64,000 nucleotides of DNA from Phascolomyces articulosus. Lineage: Eukaryota; Mucoromycota; Mucoromycetes; Mucorales; Lichtheimiaceae. The notes beneath the pieces were generated by a model that was not told the origin of the DNA, did no database searches, and worked only from the letters and a program-made list of their open reading frames with translations. Within the stretch, counting starts at the first letter, position 1, and each line of letters begins with the position of its first letter. The stretch lies in contig JAIXMP010000003.1 in NCBI GenBank assembly GCA_025677815.1, positions 1,426,001 through 1,490,000 of the forward strand, read 5' to 3'. This document shows, piece by piece, positions 24,109 through 39,547 of the stretch. A program made the position numbers and the translations under genes.

Positions 24109-25204
24109 ATGACCGATGTTGAAACGAGAGCTACACCAGTTACAGCAGAAACTACTACTATCGATGAAAAGCCTGTAGCCACTACAACTGAAACTACAGA
24201 ATCAACCACAACTGAAAAAGATTCAGCTAATGACAAAGAAGAACAGGTTACAACAGTGTTTCACGACCGTATAAATTATAATGTCAAGCACCCACTTCAT
24301 AATGCCTGGACTTTGTGGTTTGATAATCCTGGTAAAAAAGCAAATGCACAATCATGGTCACAAAACTTGAAGGAAATTGTAACTGTTGAAACAGTTGAAG
24401 ACTTTTGGGGGTAAATATTTTACACATTCTCTTTATATATTTGTTTATTTGTTCTGGATTACATATATTAATTGACCTGTGTGTGTGTTTTTTTGATCAA
24501 ATATATATACTCAATGGTTTAATTTTGATTTTTTTATAGCGTGTATAATAACATTGCCAAGGTGAACCATCTCGAATCCAACTCGAACTACCATTTCTTC
24601 AAAAAGGGTATTCGACCTGAATGGGAAGATCCTGCCAACTCCAACGGTGGCAAATTCAGTATTCAGTTTCCCAGAAATAGAACTGGTGAAGGAATCAATG
24701 ATTATTGGCTCTATTTGGTATGTTAGGTTTAAATGAAGAATGATGTGATAAATTGATATAAATAAGTAATGGACAAGTTTATAATAATTGATTTTATCTG
24801 TTTATTTTCAATAGCTTTTAGCCATGATTGGTGAACAATTTACTCATGAGAATGAAGTCTGTGGTGCCGTGATTTCTGTTCGAAAGGTCTTCTTCCGAGT
24901 AGCCCTTTGGATCCGAAGCTCTGAAAGAAATGAAATCACCGAAAAGCTTGGGTAAGTAATTGAGTGAGAGAGGAATAATAGGATATTATGGAAAGAGGAA
25001 GAGAAATGGGATTATGTTGGATATATTAGTTGGTGTGTATTCTACTTATTGATGAAATTTTCCTATACTGATTCATAACCATAATGATATAAATTTATTA
25101 GTACTCAAATCAAGGAATTCCTTAATGTCCCACCTAACATGCCTGTTGAATTCACTCCTCATGGTGAATCTGCACAAAAGTCTGCTCAAAAATTCAGTCT
25201 ATAA
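24109..25204 (+). CDS. eIF4E: Translation initiation factor eIF4E (mRNA cap-binding protein)
   Basis: Binds the 7-methylguanosine cap and eIF4G. Exons 24109-24410, 24540-24717, 24815-24951 and 25102-25204; 239 aa. The first 50 residues are Thr/Glu-rich and disordered. The core begins at HPLHNAWTLWFDN (61-73). W83 (AQSW) and W129-E130 (IRPEWED) correspond to the cap-stacking and guanine-recognising residues; W100 in VEDFWG is the dorsal eIF4G/4E-BP contact. SERNEITEKLG and a family-typical C-terminus follow. It runs towards gamma-tubulin. Confidence 0.97.
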
Positions 25205-26060
25205 ATGCTATTTCTTTACATCATACACATTCACATATTTTACTCTCACACACAAATACACATATTTTTACACAAAAAACATCACAACTTACAAACCCAT
25301 ATTCACAGTAACAAAAAAAAGTGTACATCTTTTTCTTCTTTCTCTCCCTCTCCCTCTCTTTATCACATATACAAACACACATTTTCTACCTTTATTTCGC
25401 TGTGTTTCTCTCCCTCTTCAACCATGTTTCCTTTAAAAGCAAAAATGAAAAAACAGTAATTACAAAAACAAAAAGTATAGTGTCTCTTTATCCCTATTTT
25501 TTTCTTTCTATATAACTATATAACACAATGAAAAAAAAATTACTTGCAGTTAGCATATGGAAAAAAAGTTACAAGAAATAATTTATTTTGGTTTACGTAT
25601 TATTATTATTTTTTATTTGATGTTCTACCTATCATCTTAATAACTGTTAATTTCTCGCTAGATTATATAATATTTACATAGCAAGATTCGTTAAATGGTC
25701 ATGAGGAAAGACTTTAAAGTGAAGTGGATCAAAAGTAACATAGAGAATCAGCAGGTCAATCCCTTTCTTTCTATAAAATGTAATTAAACACACAGAGTAA
25801 TGTTTATCACTTAATGCATGCATACATTGCACCTGTCCCAAATTTGGCTATATATATACTGGTCCAAATATTTAAAGATAACTCGATGATCTTTTCAAAA
25901 GCTTATTCGTGATTTGTTAACAGTCTTTAAATCACATATCCCAGAGTCGACTAATCGAATAGTAACTTTATTTGTAAAAAGAGAGGGAGAGAAGATATAT
26001 TTACATGCATGAGAGAGAAATGAAAATAAAAATAAGAGATGAGAGAGGATATGATCCTTT
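25205..26060. other. Convergent intergenic region between eIF4E and gamma-tubulin
   Basis: The 3' regions of both genes. It is CA/CT-rich at 25220-25440 and AT-rich afterwards. Overlapping ORFs in several frames at 25125-25515 are low-complexity artefacts. Confidence 0.55.
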
Positions 26061-28340
<2,280 letters not shown>

Positions 28341-29235
28341 GGTTCAAATATATATGTATATAATATATATATGTCGTACGCGATAAAAAAAAAAGGGTAA
28401 AGGAGTGAACCGTGTTCCTGAGCACAACGAAATTTGAAAAACGCGTTTGATATTGCAAAGTCACATCATGCAGTTTTTATCTGTGTGATAAAGAACGTTG
28501 AGAACAAATGAAATAATCTGTCCTTGTGTAGGTCACAAATACCATTGCATATCTGTGTTCTTGTAGACACCGTATTTGTGTCTATAGGTGTCAATACCAT
28601 GATAAAACTATAGCAATGAAGTGCATTATGTATATGCTTTGTCCTAATTAGGAAACCCAAATCGAACCAATGCAAGAAAAAACTACCCAACATGATAATT
28701 ACAAGATTGAAATGGAAGAAGTAATGAACTTTACTCTGATTGAATACATGGAGAATATGCTATAGATCCCTTTCTAAATGTATCGGATCTCAAGATGATT
28801 ATCTTAACATCTCCCTCTGGTAGCCATTATTCTTCCCCAACAACGGGTTTCGTGAAAACCACATTTTATTTGATGTTTTAAATTAAATTATTGATTAATA
28901 GAAGAAACCAAGTATTAATTGTATTACTAATATAAATCTATTATTATCATTATTATCACAACAATAATGGCAACAATAATATGGATCTTTCGATCAGTGC
29001 CAGGTTGATTATTTATTTTATTATACACATATAGTGTGTAGTAAGTAATAATGCCAATATCTTTTCATTTGTTTTTTAATTGATATGCTTATGACAAGGA
29101 ATGGGTATTTTTTAAGGATGGAGAGAAGTGGTAAATATTTTGGTTGCTGATAGCTAGATTGTACCCTGCTGTCGCTACTTGAGAGATTGACAAATATTCA
29201 ATTTGATCTTGCAAAGAATTATTATTTTTCTCTCT
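28341..29235. other. Intergenic region upstream of gamma-tubulin
   Basis: About 0.9 kb holding the gamma-tubulin promoter. ORFs on the minus strand (75 aa and shorter) show no family features. No other gene is seen. Confidence 0.5.
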
Positions 29236-31338
29236 TAGGATGAATTTGTTTCGTCTCTAGGAAAGCAATTTTTCGAGTCTATCTGCGCTGGTGTAAAACT
29301 CAGACTCTTTTTTGATCATGCAAGTAAACCCCCTTTCGCGTTTTGATATTTCTAAAAATCCTCGATTTAAAAATGGATCCAGTATTGAAAACGAACAAAA
29401 TGTTGACACTTGTTGATTACACGCTTTTGAAAAAATGAGCAGTAGTCCTGTGAAACAATTCTCACAAGCACATTTCATTCCTGAAACTATATCATTTGGA
29501 ATCCTCAAAAGAATATGCCCATACTTTGGAATTGGCTATCCAATCCATGATACAAGGAGAACATGCCAGCATTGCAAAACTTAGACTTGAAGAAGAGGAA
29601 ACAGAAGAAGAAGCAAGTACTATAACTACTACTACTAAAGTGTATGACGAGTATTTGGAATTATTGGCTATTGCGTTAAAAGTATGTCAACTTTTTTTAT
29701 ATATTAAAACGAATAGTGTTAAAAATAATACACTCATTTTTTTTCTATGATTATTACTTTAGATGATCTTAGTATATATTTATTTTCATCTCGAACACTT
29801 CCTAGAAAACTAGGAAATGGTTTGTATACGCAGCCATCATCCATCCACCAGCACTTTTCATATTCGTGATATTGTCAACACTGTACAAAAAACGTATTTC
29901 AACAATATGAATGAACAGCAAGCGAACAAAGTCGACCTTACCTGGATTTACTTTCTCAAGTCATCTTGCATATCTGTACAGCCATTCATCATACACGGGA
30001 TCGAACAACGACAACATACCATTACTCTGGCAAAAATCACTGGAAAATGTCGATATGCATTCTATAATAAAGGGACCTACCAATAGACACCATTGCATGA
30101 CAGCTGCTATTTCTCGATATGCTTTAAACACTAACAATTGTTATTCAACAACGTATGCCACCAAAGAAACTTTGGATACAATATTACGATGCTTGATTCG
30201 TATCCATTTAGCGCCTCATCGGGAAAAAGCGCTTTGGAAAAAAATAACGGCAACAAAGATTCATCGCCCTCCATCGAATAAAAAGGACGATACTAATAAT
30301 AGCAATAATGAACCAACGACAACGAAGCGTAAAATTAATAAAAAAAAAGAAACAACGTGAGTTAGCTTTAGTGCTTCAAGAATCAATCACTTGTACATCG
30401 TCATCGACACATCTTGATATTGTTTTATCGCCTCTGAAAAGATTATACTGCGAAGCGAATGAGGATCAAAAAAGCAAACAACAGGAAAAAGTGATAACGA
30501 TAGAGAGAATAATGAAAATACCCACAGTGATGATGAAAATAAAAAAGAGTTGGATGATCTTTCTCTCGATATCTTGGTTGAAATGGAAGGGCAAAAGGAA
30601 CATTATATAATCAAGGCGGATAATTTGGATGCATTGGCTTCAACAGCTTCTCCATCATTAGCAAGTACCACAAAAACCTAAAGATATTACTCATGAAAAA
30701 GTAAACCAGCTAAGACACATTTGTCGGCAAGTTCTCCAATCACCCTATCCTGATGATCTTGTTATTGTTGAAAGAATACAAGATCAGATGGATGATGGAA
30801 CCGACGTATCAGAAGATGAAATGACTGTATTACTCAAAATATGTCAATAACTATATCCATTTATACCTAAAAAGTACCGTGATGGTGATGATGACGAACA
30901 ACGACCACAACGTATTCCTGGTATCTACCACGGACCCTTTATTTTTATTGCCAATGCAATCCTTGAAACTATAGGCTATTCATCCTATTGCAAATCTTTA
31001 CTTCCAAAATATCGAAAACTGGACAACGTCATGCTTTAAATTTGGAGAATGATGGCTCCTTATACGAATTTTTTTGCTCCAAGATGGGATATTTTGATAT
31101 ATAAACGTATCCTCATCACTTTATTTTTTCGCTGGTTTTAGCTGAAGACGAGACAGCAACCATATTTTCGGCATTATTTGATATGGATTGTATTCATAAA
31201 GTTTGTCAAGGCTATGATCTTGAATTTACAAACGAAATTAGCATCGATGATACCATTGGTCGAATACATAGTCGACGAAGAATAAGCTTTGACAGCAAGG
31301 GTAATAACGTTGATCCTGATTTGCATTTGATGGTTTAA
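29236..31338 (+). pseudogene. Decayed protein-coding gene, family not recognised
   Basis: A series of coding-like pieces with ordinary amino-acid composition follows one direction but changes frame and is interrupted by stops. Pieces include KAIFRVYLRWCKTQTLF (after 29261), a Glu-rich helix at 29460-29682, NRHHCMTAAISRYALN (about 30080-30130), DDLSLDILVEMEG (about 30554-30592), HEKVNQLRHICRQVLQ (about 30690), a stop at 30848-30850, then GIYHGPFIFIANAILETIGY (about 30920-30980) and SALFDMDCIHKVCQGYDLEF (about 31165-31230), ending at a stop near 31336. A frameshift coincides with the A9 run near 30340. One intron-like junction (after 29682) survives. I cannot name the family; I infer a gene that lost function fairly recently. 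Confidence 0.6.
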
Positions 31339-32285
31339 TAGCAATATGTACATATATCCACGTCGATTAAATACTTGAATGATGGAATATGTATTAAATC
31401 AAAAGCAGAATCAGAACTGGATAAATAAAATAAAATTACATGATATATATAACATATATATGTATCAAAGATGTGGAAGTGAAGGTATATAAAAAAATTA
31501 GCAATAAATAAATGAAGAATCAAGAAATAGAAATATATGTACCTAAATAACTGGAGTCCTTCTTATTAACGAATACGACGATATACTTATATTCATGGTT
31601 GAACTTTCTTTCATCTCATTCAATCGAAATAAAAGACATAGTGTAGTATTAAAGCATTACCTATGTATGTTTTTATAGATCATTTCATCTTTTTTTTTTT
31701 TTTACCTCAGTTATCCAGCCTACTGATAAAACAAAGAATTCATATACCTTTTTTATATGGACAGCAAAATTAATACATTCATTAATATGGAACGATAGAA
31801 TGGATGGCTGGTTATTTTTAAAAAAGTACTCACAAAAAACATACTCAATTTTATTTTAGTATAGTTCACTTACACGAGCGAGCATAAAACAACAAGCAAG
31901 CTTACCATTCTGCGAAAGGTTCAAATTGTTCATTTTTATGATACATAATAAAAACAATCTTCTGCTACATTGAAGAAGTTATGTTTTTCTCGAAGAGATG
32001 ATTCCGCATTCGAGTTACAAACAGCGCATCCGTCATCTCCGATTTTTTTTCATGTCTCTTAACAGTATATTTGTTCTGTATATATATACAAAACTGGAAA
32101 AGGAATACTAAGGAAACAATTCCTATCTTTCAGTATTACAAACGTCATAAAACTTCATCAAACATTACCAAGATGCTACTCCCCCCATCACAAACTACAA
32201 AAGCCTATTAGGTATTTTATGACTGTGTTGAATATGTTATACGACAGATAACTTTCAGAAGCGATTCTACCGCCGATGCATATAA
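31339..32285. other. AT-rich gene-free region
   Basis: Spacer between the decayed gene and a small MITE. Only short ORFs and a T14 tract near 31690-31704 were seen. Confidence 0.5.
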
Positions 32286-32455
32286 TATTGGATTTTTCCT
32301 AATACTTCGCAGGCGACATATTTTCATTTCGCGTACGTAAATTTTTAACTTCGCAGATTTCCTGTATATATGTATTATAAAATGCGCGAAATTAAAAAAT
32401 CACCTTCAGCGAAATTGAAAATGTATGGGCGCGAAGTACTACGAAAAATCCAATA
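32286..32455. mobile_element. Small palindromic MITE (about 170 bp)
   Basis: The ends are inverted repeats. The left arm starts TATTGGATTTTTC and the right arm ends GAAAAATCCAATA. ATACTTCGC and its complement GCGAAGTA follow about 5 nt inside, then matching AT-rich sequence and TTTCGC. Internal copies of GCGAAATT recur. There is no coding capacity. The outermost TA on both sides could be a TA target duplication. It shares terminal motifs with the larger element at 35872-36475. Confidence 0.75.
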
Positions 32456-35400
32456 CTGGTGTCCATTGTAATATAGATGTAAAAAGATCAGAGTTCCTAA
32501 TTGTTTAATGTTTCTATAAATAGTGATAGGGTCTATTTTTTTTTTTACTTTGTTTACTTGCCTTAATAAGTAAAGATTCTAAGTACATCTTTTTCTTAAA
32601 AAGAATTGCAGGGTAATACTAGCTAATTCAATAACCGTCGGTGATACCCGCTTGTCACTTACCGATAACAAATGCATCATCGTCCACTACCCAGAACAGT
32701 TCCGTTTGAAATAGATGAATTATCACAAGCTTCCGAACAATATTATGTAAGTAGGAAACACAGAACCAAAGTTAAGGATATTGAATTATAATAACAAAAC
32801 AATTATAGAATATGAAGCTAAGATAGGGTAAATTGGAAACTTTTTTTTTTTTTTGCAATTGGGGAATGGTCACTTTTGTAATGATAGAAACAAAAAAAAA
32901 GGATCATAGAATTAATAGGAGGCTGCTTTGGATTCTTAATAATATCCCCGAGTAAACATAAATAGAACGTCCAACGCATATTATGATCGGATCGGGTCAT
33001 CGTGGTCGGTTGTTTGTCATTAGTATTAGTAACTCTTTGTACATGATACACGACGAATGATTTCTATAACATATACCCGATCGAGGGCGCCCATAATAAG
33101 TCAGTTCGGTAACTGATATCAACTACATTTACTTACTAATAATACAAATGTGTTTGCGTCTGGAAAAAAAAACAATGGTTTATATTATGACTGATGATAT
33201 AATATAGAAGGAGATATGCCAAAACTAAAAAGGTACACCACTTAATAGAGATAAATTCTAAAAGTGCATAAAGGATACCAAAATATAAATTTGCAAAGTA
33301 GTATTCTTGTGAAATCGCTTTTTGAAAGAGCAACCCCAATGTAGATAAAAAAAAACTTTATCCACATACTTTCGTTGATGCCAATAGTGATAAATTAATA
33401 TGGGAGCATGTAAATAGCAATGTTAAAAGAGTAGGGTATTCGTAAAAGGTAATAGTATTAGCATAAATGTTCTTCCTATAATAGACATCAAAAATATTAC
33501 CCGGTGTTATCATGGGTTGCTATGTAGTTCATTTCCTTCATATTCAGCGATCAATATCAATCATATCATATATTATTAAACAGCAGAGTGGTACATATAG
33601 AATGTCATTTAAAATGATATCATTGTCATGATGACAACTTTCAAGAGAAAGATTGTGTGAAGATGTAATAATTGGCGTAATTCCTCTATTGAAATAAGAA
33701 GGATATTTTGTTTTTTTTATAACTCCATCATATTAAATATTGTACATTGAATAGATAGATAATACAAGCATCAGCACCAATCAGACACATTCAATTTATC
33801 CTATCCACTTTTCCATCCATGTAGGTCGATTTTTTCGGTTTATGTTAGGGAAGGTTGTATATATTATTAAGCAATCTATATTCATTTAGTATATGGAATA
33901 GATTGATAAAGTGTGTATAGTATCAAGAAGTTGAGTAACTCAGGGATCTTCTGTTTTAAAAAGATGCCATATGGTAAATAATTGCTTAATTAGTAATGGA
34001 TCGTGACATGCGTTACACTTTTCTTTTAGTACGTATAATGGATAAGTAAGCCTATTAATAAATGTGTAATGTGCTGTATTTACAAACGAATTTGCAATCT
34101 AATATATGATTGCTGTATTGCCAGGTGATACACATACTTTGTTTTCTTAAGAGAATTTTAAGTTTCTTATCGGTTCATGATGCGATGAGAAGAGAAAAAA
34201 GTTGTTCTTTTTCATTAAACTCAATCATCTCTTATAACAGGATTTGCATAGCAACAGCTTTTATTTTCCATTTAATATGAAGTAATATATAATCATCGTA
34301 TAATTTCAAGCTTATCAGCGAGCAAAATCATTAATGAAATGAAAAAGGACATGTTCTCAACCTGAATCATATTGCTTTACCAGCAACATAGTAACTGTTT
34401 CTATATATCCTATTAAGGATTCAAAAAAGGAAGTTCATGAAAACAATGGTATAGAACAAACCTATCTTTATGAAATTTTTGAAAAAGCCGCTACGTTGGA
34501 GAGAATTCTTACTCAGTCGTCAAAATGATTTACAGTGGGTACTATTATTTTTTTATAGAATTATGAAATGAGTCCATATGCTTAAAAATATGACTAATGA
34601 ATATGTGACTCTCCTCTTTACAGAACAAGAAAAATAAAATAGTCCAGTCAAAGCACGTAAAAGGGATAATTTTGTATAATACATTATTGTATAATACAAA
34701 CAATGGATTCCACAAGTTAAAAAAGACCCTCTTACTATAAAATAGAATATACCATCATCATCATAAAACAAATAAATGTACTCGATTTAAAATTATAGTT
34801 TTATACTTCTTATATGACCTTGTATATAAAAGAAATTGAAAGAGGTAAGCCTTAATAATTATTAAAAAGCGACCTGTCAAACCAAGGAATATGGGTAAAA
34901 AAAAAATAGTCAATATCTATGCTTTTTAGTAATCCAATTTTGTTTTGAATAGGAGAAACGAGTTATTGGGACATTCCCACACATATTGAGATATTGAGAA
35001 GCATTTTGGCCTTTTTAGTAGCGTTCTAATATTTTATAATAATAAAAAGAATAAAAAGAAGCATCAGCCTCTTCTTTTAAAGGAAAAAAAGGACTAAGTA
35101 AAGCTTGGTTTGAATAATATGTATATTTAAAGTTTTGTACTATTATTGGGATTAGTGATCTACGTACAAAGACATTTTTTTTCAGTGGACCCAATCTTGA
35201 TTCTTTCACCCAAAAAAAAGTGCCTAGTTATCGTTACACAAAACTAAAAAATGCATGTTCACAAAATTCTCTCAAAAGGAAACACAAACAAGTTCCTTTG
35301 AACGGCTAAATAATACTATATTCTTCCTTGATTTAATGATATCTGTTGATTTCATCAGGATTGTGATTGGTGTATATTGGGATTTATAAATTCATACTAA

Positions 35401-35871
35401 GATGATATAATGTGAGAAGAGAGAGATGGAGAAAGTTGATGATGCATCAATGATGATGAATTCAATTGTATATTCTAACACCAAAAAAGGGGAGAAGTAA
35501 TAAGGATTTCACTACAAAATGTGGTATCATAAATAAAGAGTCATTGGCAAACTGGAAGCAATGTATTAGTGTATTCTCTTGTGTCTCGTTGCTAACTTAA
35601 TTTCTCGTGTAATGCCCCCAACATCATTGGTATACTATATATAATAGTCAATGATGCAATTGAATAAAATGGTTTTCTATACGAGCTACTTGTTCAAGCT
35701 TGACAAAGCAAAGCACATATGCTTTACAATCAGATTCTTGAAAATAGAATTGTGATGCTCATATGGCAATTTAACAAAATTGAATATTGTACAAACTTAC
35801 CAAAATAGCCTTTGTATTTCTTTGATAAACAAAGATGGCTTAGCAATTGTCTTTTCACATTTTTATTGTTT
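32456..35871. other. Gene-poor AT-rich region
   Basis: About 3.4 kb. The only coding-like item is a 25-codon open stretch at 32672-32746 (MHHRPLPRTVPFEIDELSQ...) ending exactly at a strong GTAAGT donor, then a possible acceptor and a stop five codons later. Otherwise only low-information ORFs. Confidence 0.5.
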
Positions 35872-36475
35872 TTGGTTTCTTCTTGATACTTCGCGTCCCC
35901 CCATTTTTACTTTCGCGGAACAAGAATTTCAATTTCGCACATTTTGAAATTACACTTACGCGCACACACTGTAATTTCAATTTCGCGTTTTTTTTTTATT
36001 TGTGTTCTAATGACGACTGTGAAGGGATTTTTTTTTTTTGAAATTTGAGGTTGTTGTTATAATCGACGACAATTATGACAAAGTACCCACCGTTTCATTT
36101 TTTTAGTAATACTATAATAAATGCCATTCATTCAACCCGAAAAATATATATAACAAATGTTGGTAGTCGCTATGTAAAATATAATAGAACAAAGCTAGAA
36201 TTCAATTGTAAATGAACATTTATGATAGTAGTATTACTAAATAAAATGAAACGGTGGGTACTTTGTCATAATTGTCGTCGATTATAACAACAACCTCAAA
36301 TTTCAAAAAAAAAAAAAAATCCCTTCACAGTCGTCATTAGAACACAAATAAAAAAAAAACGCGAAATTGAAATTACAGTGTGTGCGCGTAAGTGTAATTT
36401 CAAAATGTGCGAAATTGAAATTCTCGTTCCGCGAAAGTAAAAATGGGGGGACGCGAAGTATCAAGAAGAAACCAA
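35872..36475. mobile_element. Long-TIR MITE / foldback element (about 600 bp)
   Basis: Two arms of about 245 bp, 35872-36118 and 36223-36475, are near-perfect reverse complements around a spacer of about 104 bp. Termini are TTGGTTTCTTC...GAAGAAACCAA. The subterminal part carries ATACTTCGCG, a C6 run and repeated AATTTCGC motifs. Only one substitution was seen in the outer 120 bp, so insertion looks young. No ORF encodes a transposase. A clean target-site duplication is not visible: TA follows the right end but TT precedes the left. Confidence 0.85.
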
Positions 36476-39400
36476 TACATTCTGTATTCCATAATAAATC
36501 TTATAAGATCCAAAGATATGGTAAACAACCCAAAGGTATGTATTATTTTATTATGTAAATATGACTATTATTAATTCGATAAAAATGCGTTGATCATTTT
36601 TATGCTTAATATTCTGTTGGGGATAATAAAACTAAACCCTTCATGATAATGTATACGTTTGTTGAGTGATTGGAATCAAACAACAAATCATCATCACACG
36701 GTGTGTTCATTACGTACGCATGTCACATTTATGAAAACTGCCATCATTTTTGTTTATTACCGAATGTTATTAGTTACAAAATGCCACGCATACTAATGCC
36801 CATTGCTTATTATTACGTTATATTATGTATGTACCTTTCAGTTCCCCCCTCACATATACGCGACCCAGTCCCCCATAATAGCTTATTTTTTCTCTTCGTC
36901 ACGATCAAAATATTTTTACTTTCTATTCCCCTTCCCCCCAAAGAAAATCCCCTTTTTTTCAAGCCAATGAATAGAATCGTAACTATATTATAATATTCTA
37001 TGTTTACAAACAAAAAAAAAGAGTTCGAAATGAATCCAATGAAAGAATTGGAATCGTGTCATAATCAAGATTAATTTTGTTGATCATGAAAGAAAAGAAT
37101 GATTCATATATATATAAAAATGCATAGTGACCGAAACTGGTATAGTTATATATTTGATAAGTTAAGACTCTCTTACTTTCAATGAACCCAGTTTTTCGGC
37201 ACTAAAAAATAGTGGCTCGTTTGTTTTTTTTTTCTCACACTTCCTCCTTAAATCATTCCTCTTGGTTGTGTTATACCCATCATTATTACAATTTTTTAAG
37301 GAGTGGAATAAGTGTCTTTTAGTTACAATAAAACAAACAAATAAAAACGACAAGGAAACTTAATACTATTGATGGAATTTTTTTTGCGCCGTACAGCATC
37401 ATCATTACGCGTCTTATATATGGAAACATAAAAATCGTGACAGTACAGCATGAGTACAAATAACAAGAGTTGGGGGGTGATAAGTTTATAGCCAAGTTTT
37501 TTCCCTACCAACAATTCGGGCACATCTTCCCGATAAGAAATACTTGCTATCTCAAAAAAAATATTCTTCATTCCTATGTACGAGCTACATTAATAGTAAC
37601 TCATTAGAATGACAAACAAACAATTGTTTTTATTATATCATCTCATTGATGATGATTACCATTGTATCATTAGATTATAATGGTAACAACACATCTTCAT
37701 CAGTTGTAATACAAAAAACTTAGTTATTAGGAATAGAATATGGTGTCCACCCCCAATTTATTATAATACGAATTGTAACAAATGTAAAAGTATTCTCGGA
37801 GCGCACATTTTCTCTTTTGTTTATTTTTGTGTAAGACGTAAATAATCATGTAATAATAAATTCTCCTCTTCCCTTAATTATCAACATCAACACATCAGCA
37901 CCATGCAATCCTCTTCCCATTCTCACCCCCAACATCTGTTCTGATCCAAATTACCGGTTAAAATGGTTCTATATTCATGAGTGACCTCCGTTTTTACCGT
38001 TTCTTTTATTATGATTGTATGGTATCGAACGAAACGCGTTTTTAAGAGTGGGTTATTATTGTTATTATTCAAGGAGATTTTTATCGTATGTTTCATACTA
38101 TATATATATTATCTATATACTTATTGAAAAATGAAGGGTGAAATGTTATCATAAATACAGAATGAAATTTTAAGATTGTCAAAATATTGATCCATCATAC
38201 CGGATATTATACTAAGAAGGATTTCCTGCAAATTCATTTGGGGGGTGGGAGAGCGGGGGCTAGATGGAGGGGGACGAGGAAAAATGTGTACTAAATAAAG
38301 AAGTCCTTTTTTTGAATGATGAAATGGACTTAATAAAGACTTATTCAGTGTACTATGATCCATCTATTCATATATCATCAATAGGTTCTGTTCAACTGTT
38401 TTAAAGATAGGATTTTGAATGGAGATTCTTCTATCTGTATATAAATTATCACATGGCAATTCCCGACGTTTGGAATTTTTGATACAACAATGGGCTATTA
38501 AGAACAAACCATCTTAAACCTATCTAATTATGCACACAATATCAAAAAATATAAAACATAAGAACTCATCAAGTCCAGTCTTCTCTCTGAATCACCATTG
38601 TCCTTGGAAGAAAACGCACACATAGAATAAATAAAAAAAGGAATTTATTTACAAAAAAAAAAAAATAGGAATTGGGTTATGGGTAATTACATAAAGAACC
38701 GCCTGTCCTTCTCCAACCAAAACACAACTACATCCAATTTTTTTTTATAAATACACTTCCTCAAGGACAGACGGGACCCCCCACCCATGCAAGAGTGTCT
38801 CTTTCTTCAGGACGAGCACCGTGATGATGGGATTTGGCACTACCCACATATCCACATATGAATAAGGCTATCCGTATGACTAGGAAGAAATTCCGCGGCT
38901 ACAACCTCGACAAATTTTTTTTCTCCATCTCATTCTCTCGGCGGAAACGGCAAAAACAAAAAAGAAAAAAAAGTAAAGAAACTACTAGAGGAAAATCATA
39001 TATTTTTATTCGTATATAAAAAAAATCAAATTCAAAATTCGTGTTTGTGTTCTTGTTCTTCATTGAATTTATATAATAAAATATACAAACTAACCTTTTC
39101 TTTTTTTTCATCCTTTCAAGCAAAGAAAAAGATCATCTAACAAACGACCCGGGTCCTCGCACGATGACTTGCACCCCAAGTCACCGTTTTCTTTTTATTC
39201 ATATTGGATTCCATATTGCAACATAAAAAAAAAAGCAAAAAGGAATCCATTTATCCAAACAGGACAAGAAACAAAAGGCGGAATTCCAATAAGAGTTGCC
39301 TTTTGCAACCTATCAAAGGTCTCTTCAGGTCCATAAGAGGGTTACAACAATTAATCAGATCGTCGTATCGTGATGATGATGATTGTTGATAACGATGGTG

Positions 39401-39491
39401 GCGGGAGACGATGATGAAGATGGTCGGAGAAGGACGGCATTATCATGGAGAGAGAGAGAAAAGAGAAGCGACAGGCAAATATATAAAAACT

Positions 39492-39547
<56 letters not shown>

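Noticed and set aside
25125..25515. Three overlapping ORFs after eIF4E
   Set aside because: CA/CT-rich 3' UTR sequence open in all three frames; no protein-like composition.
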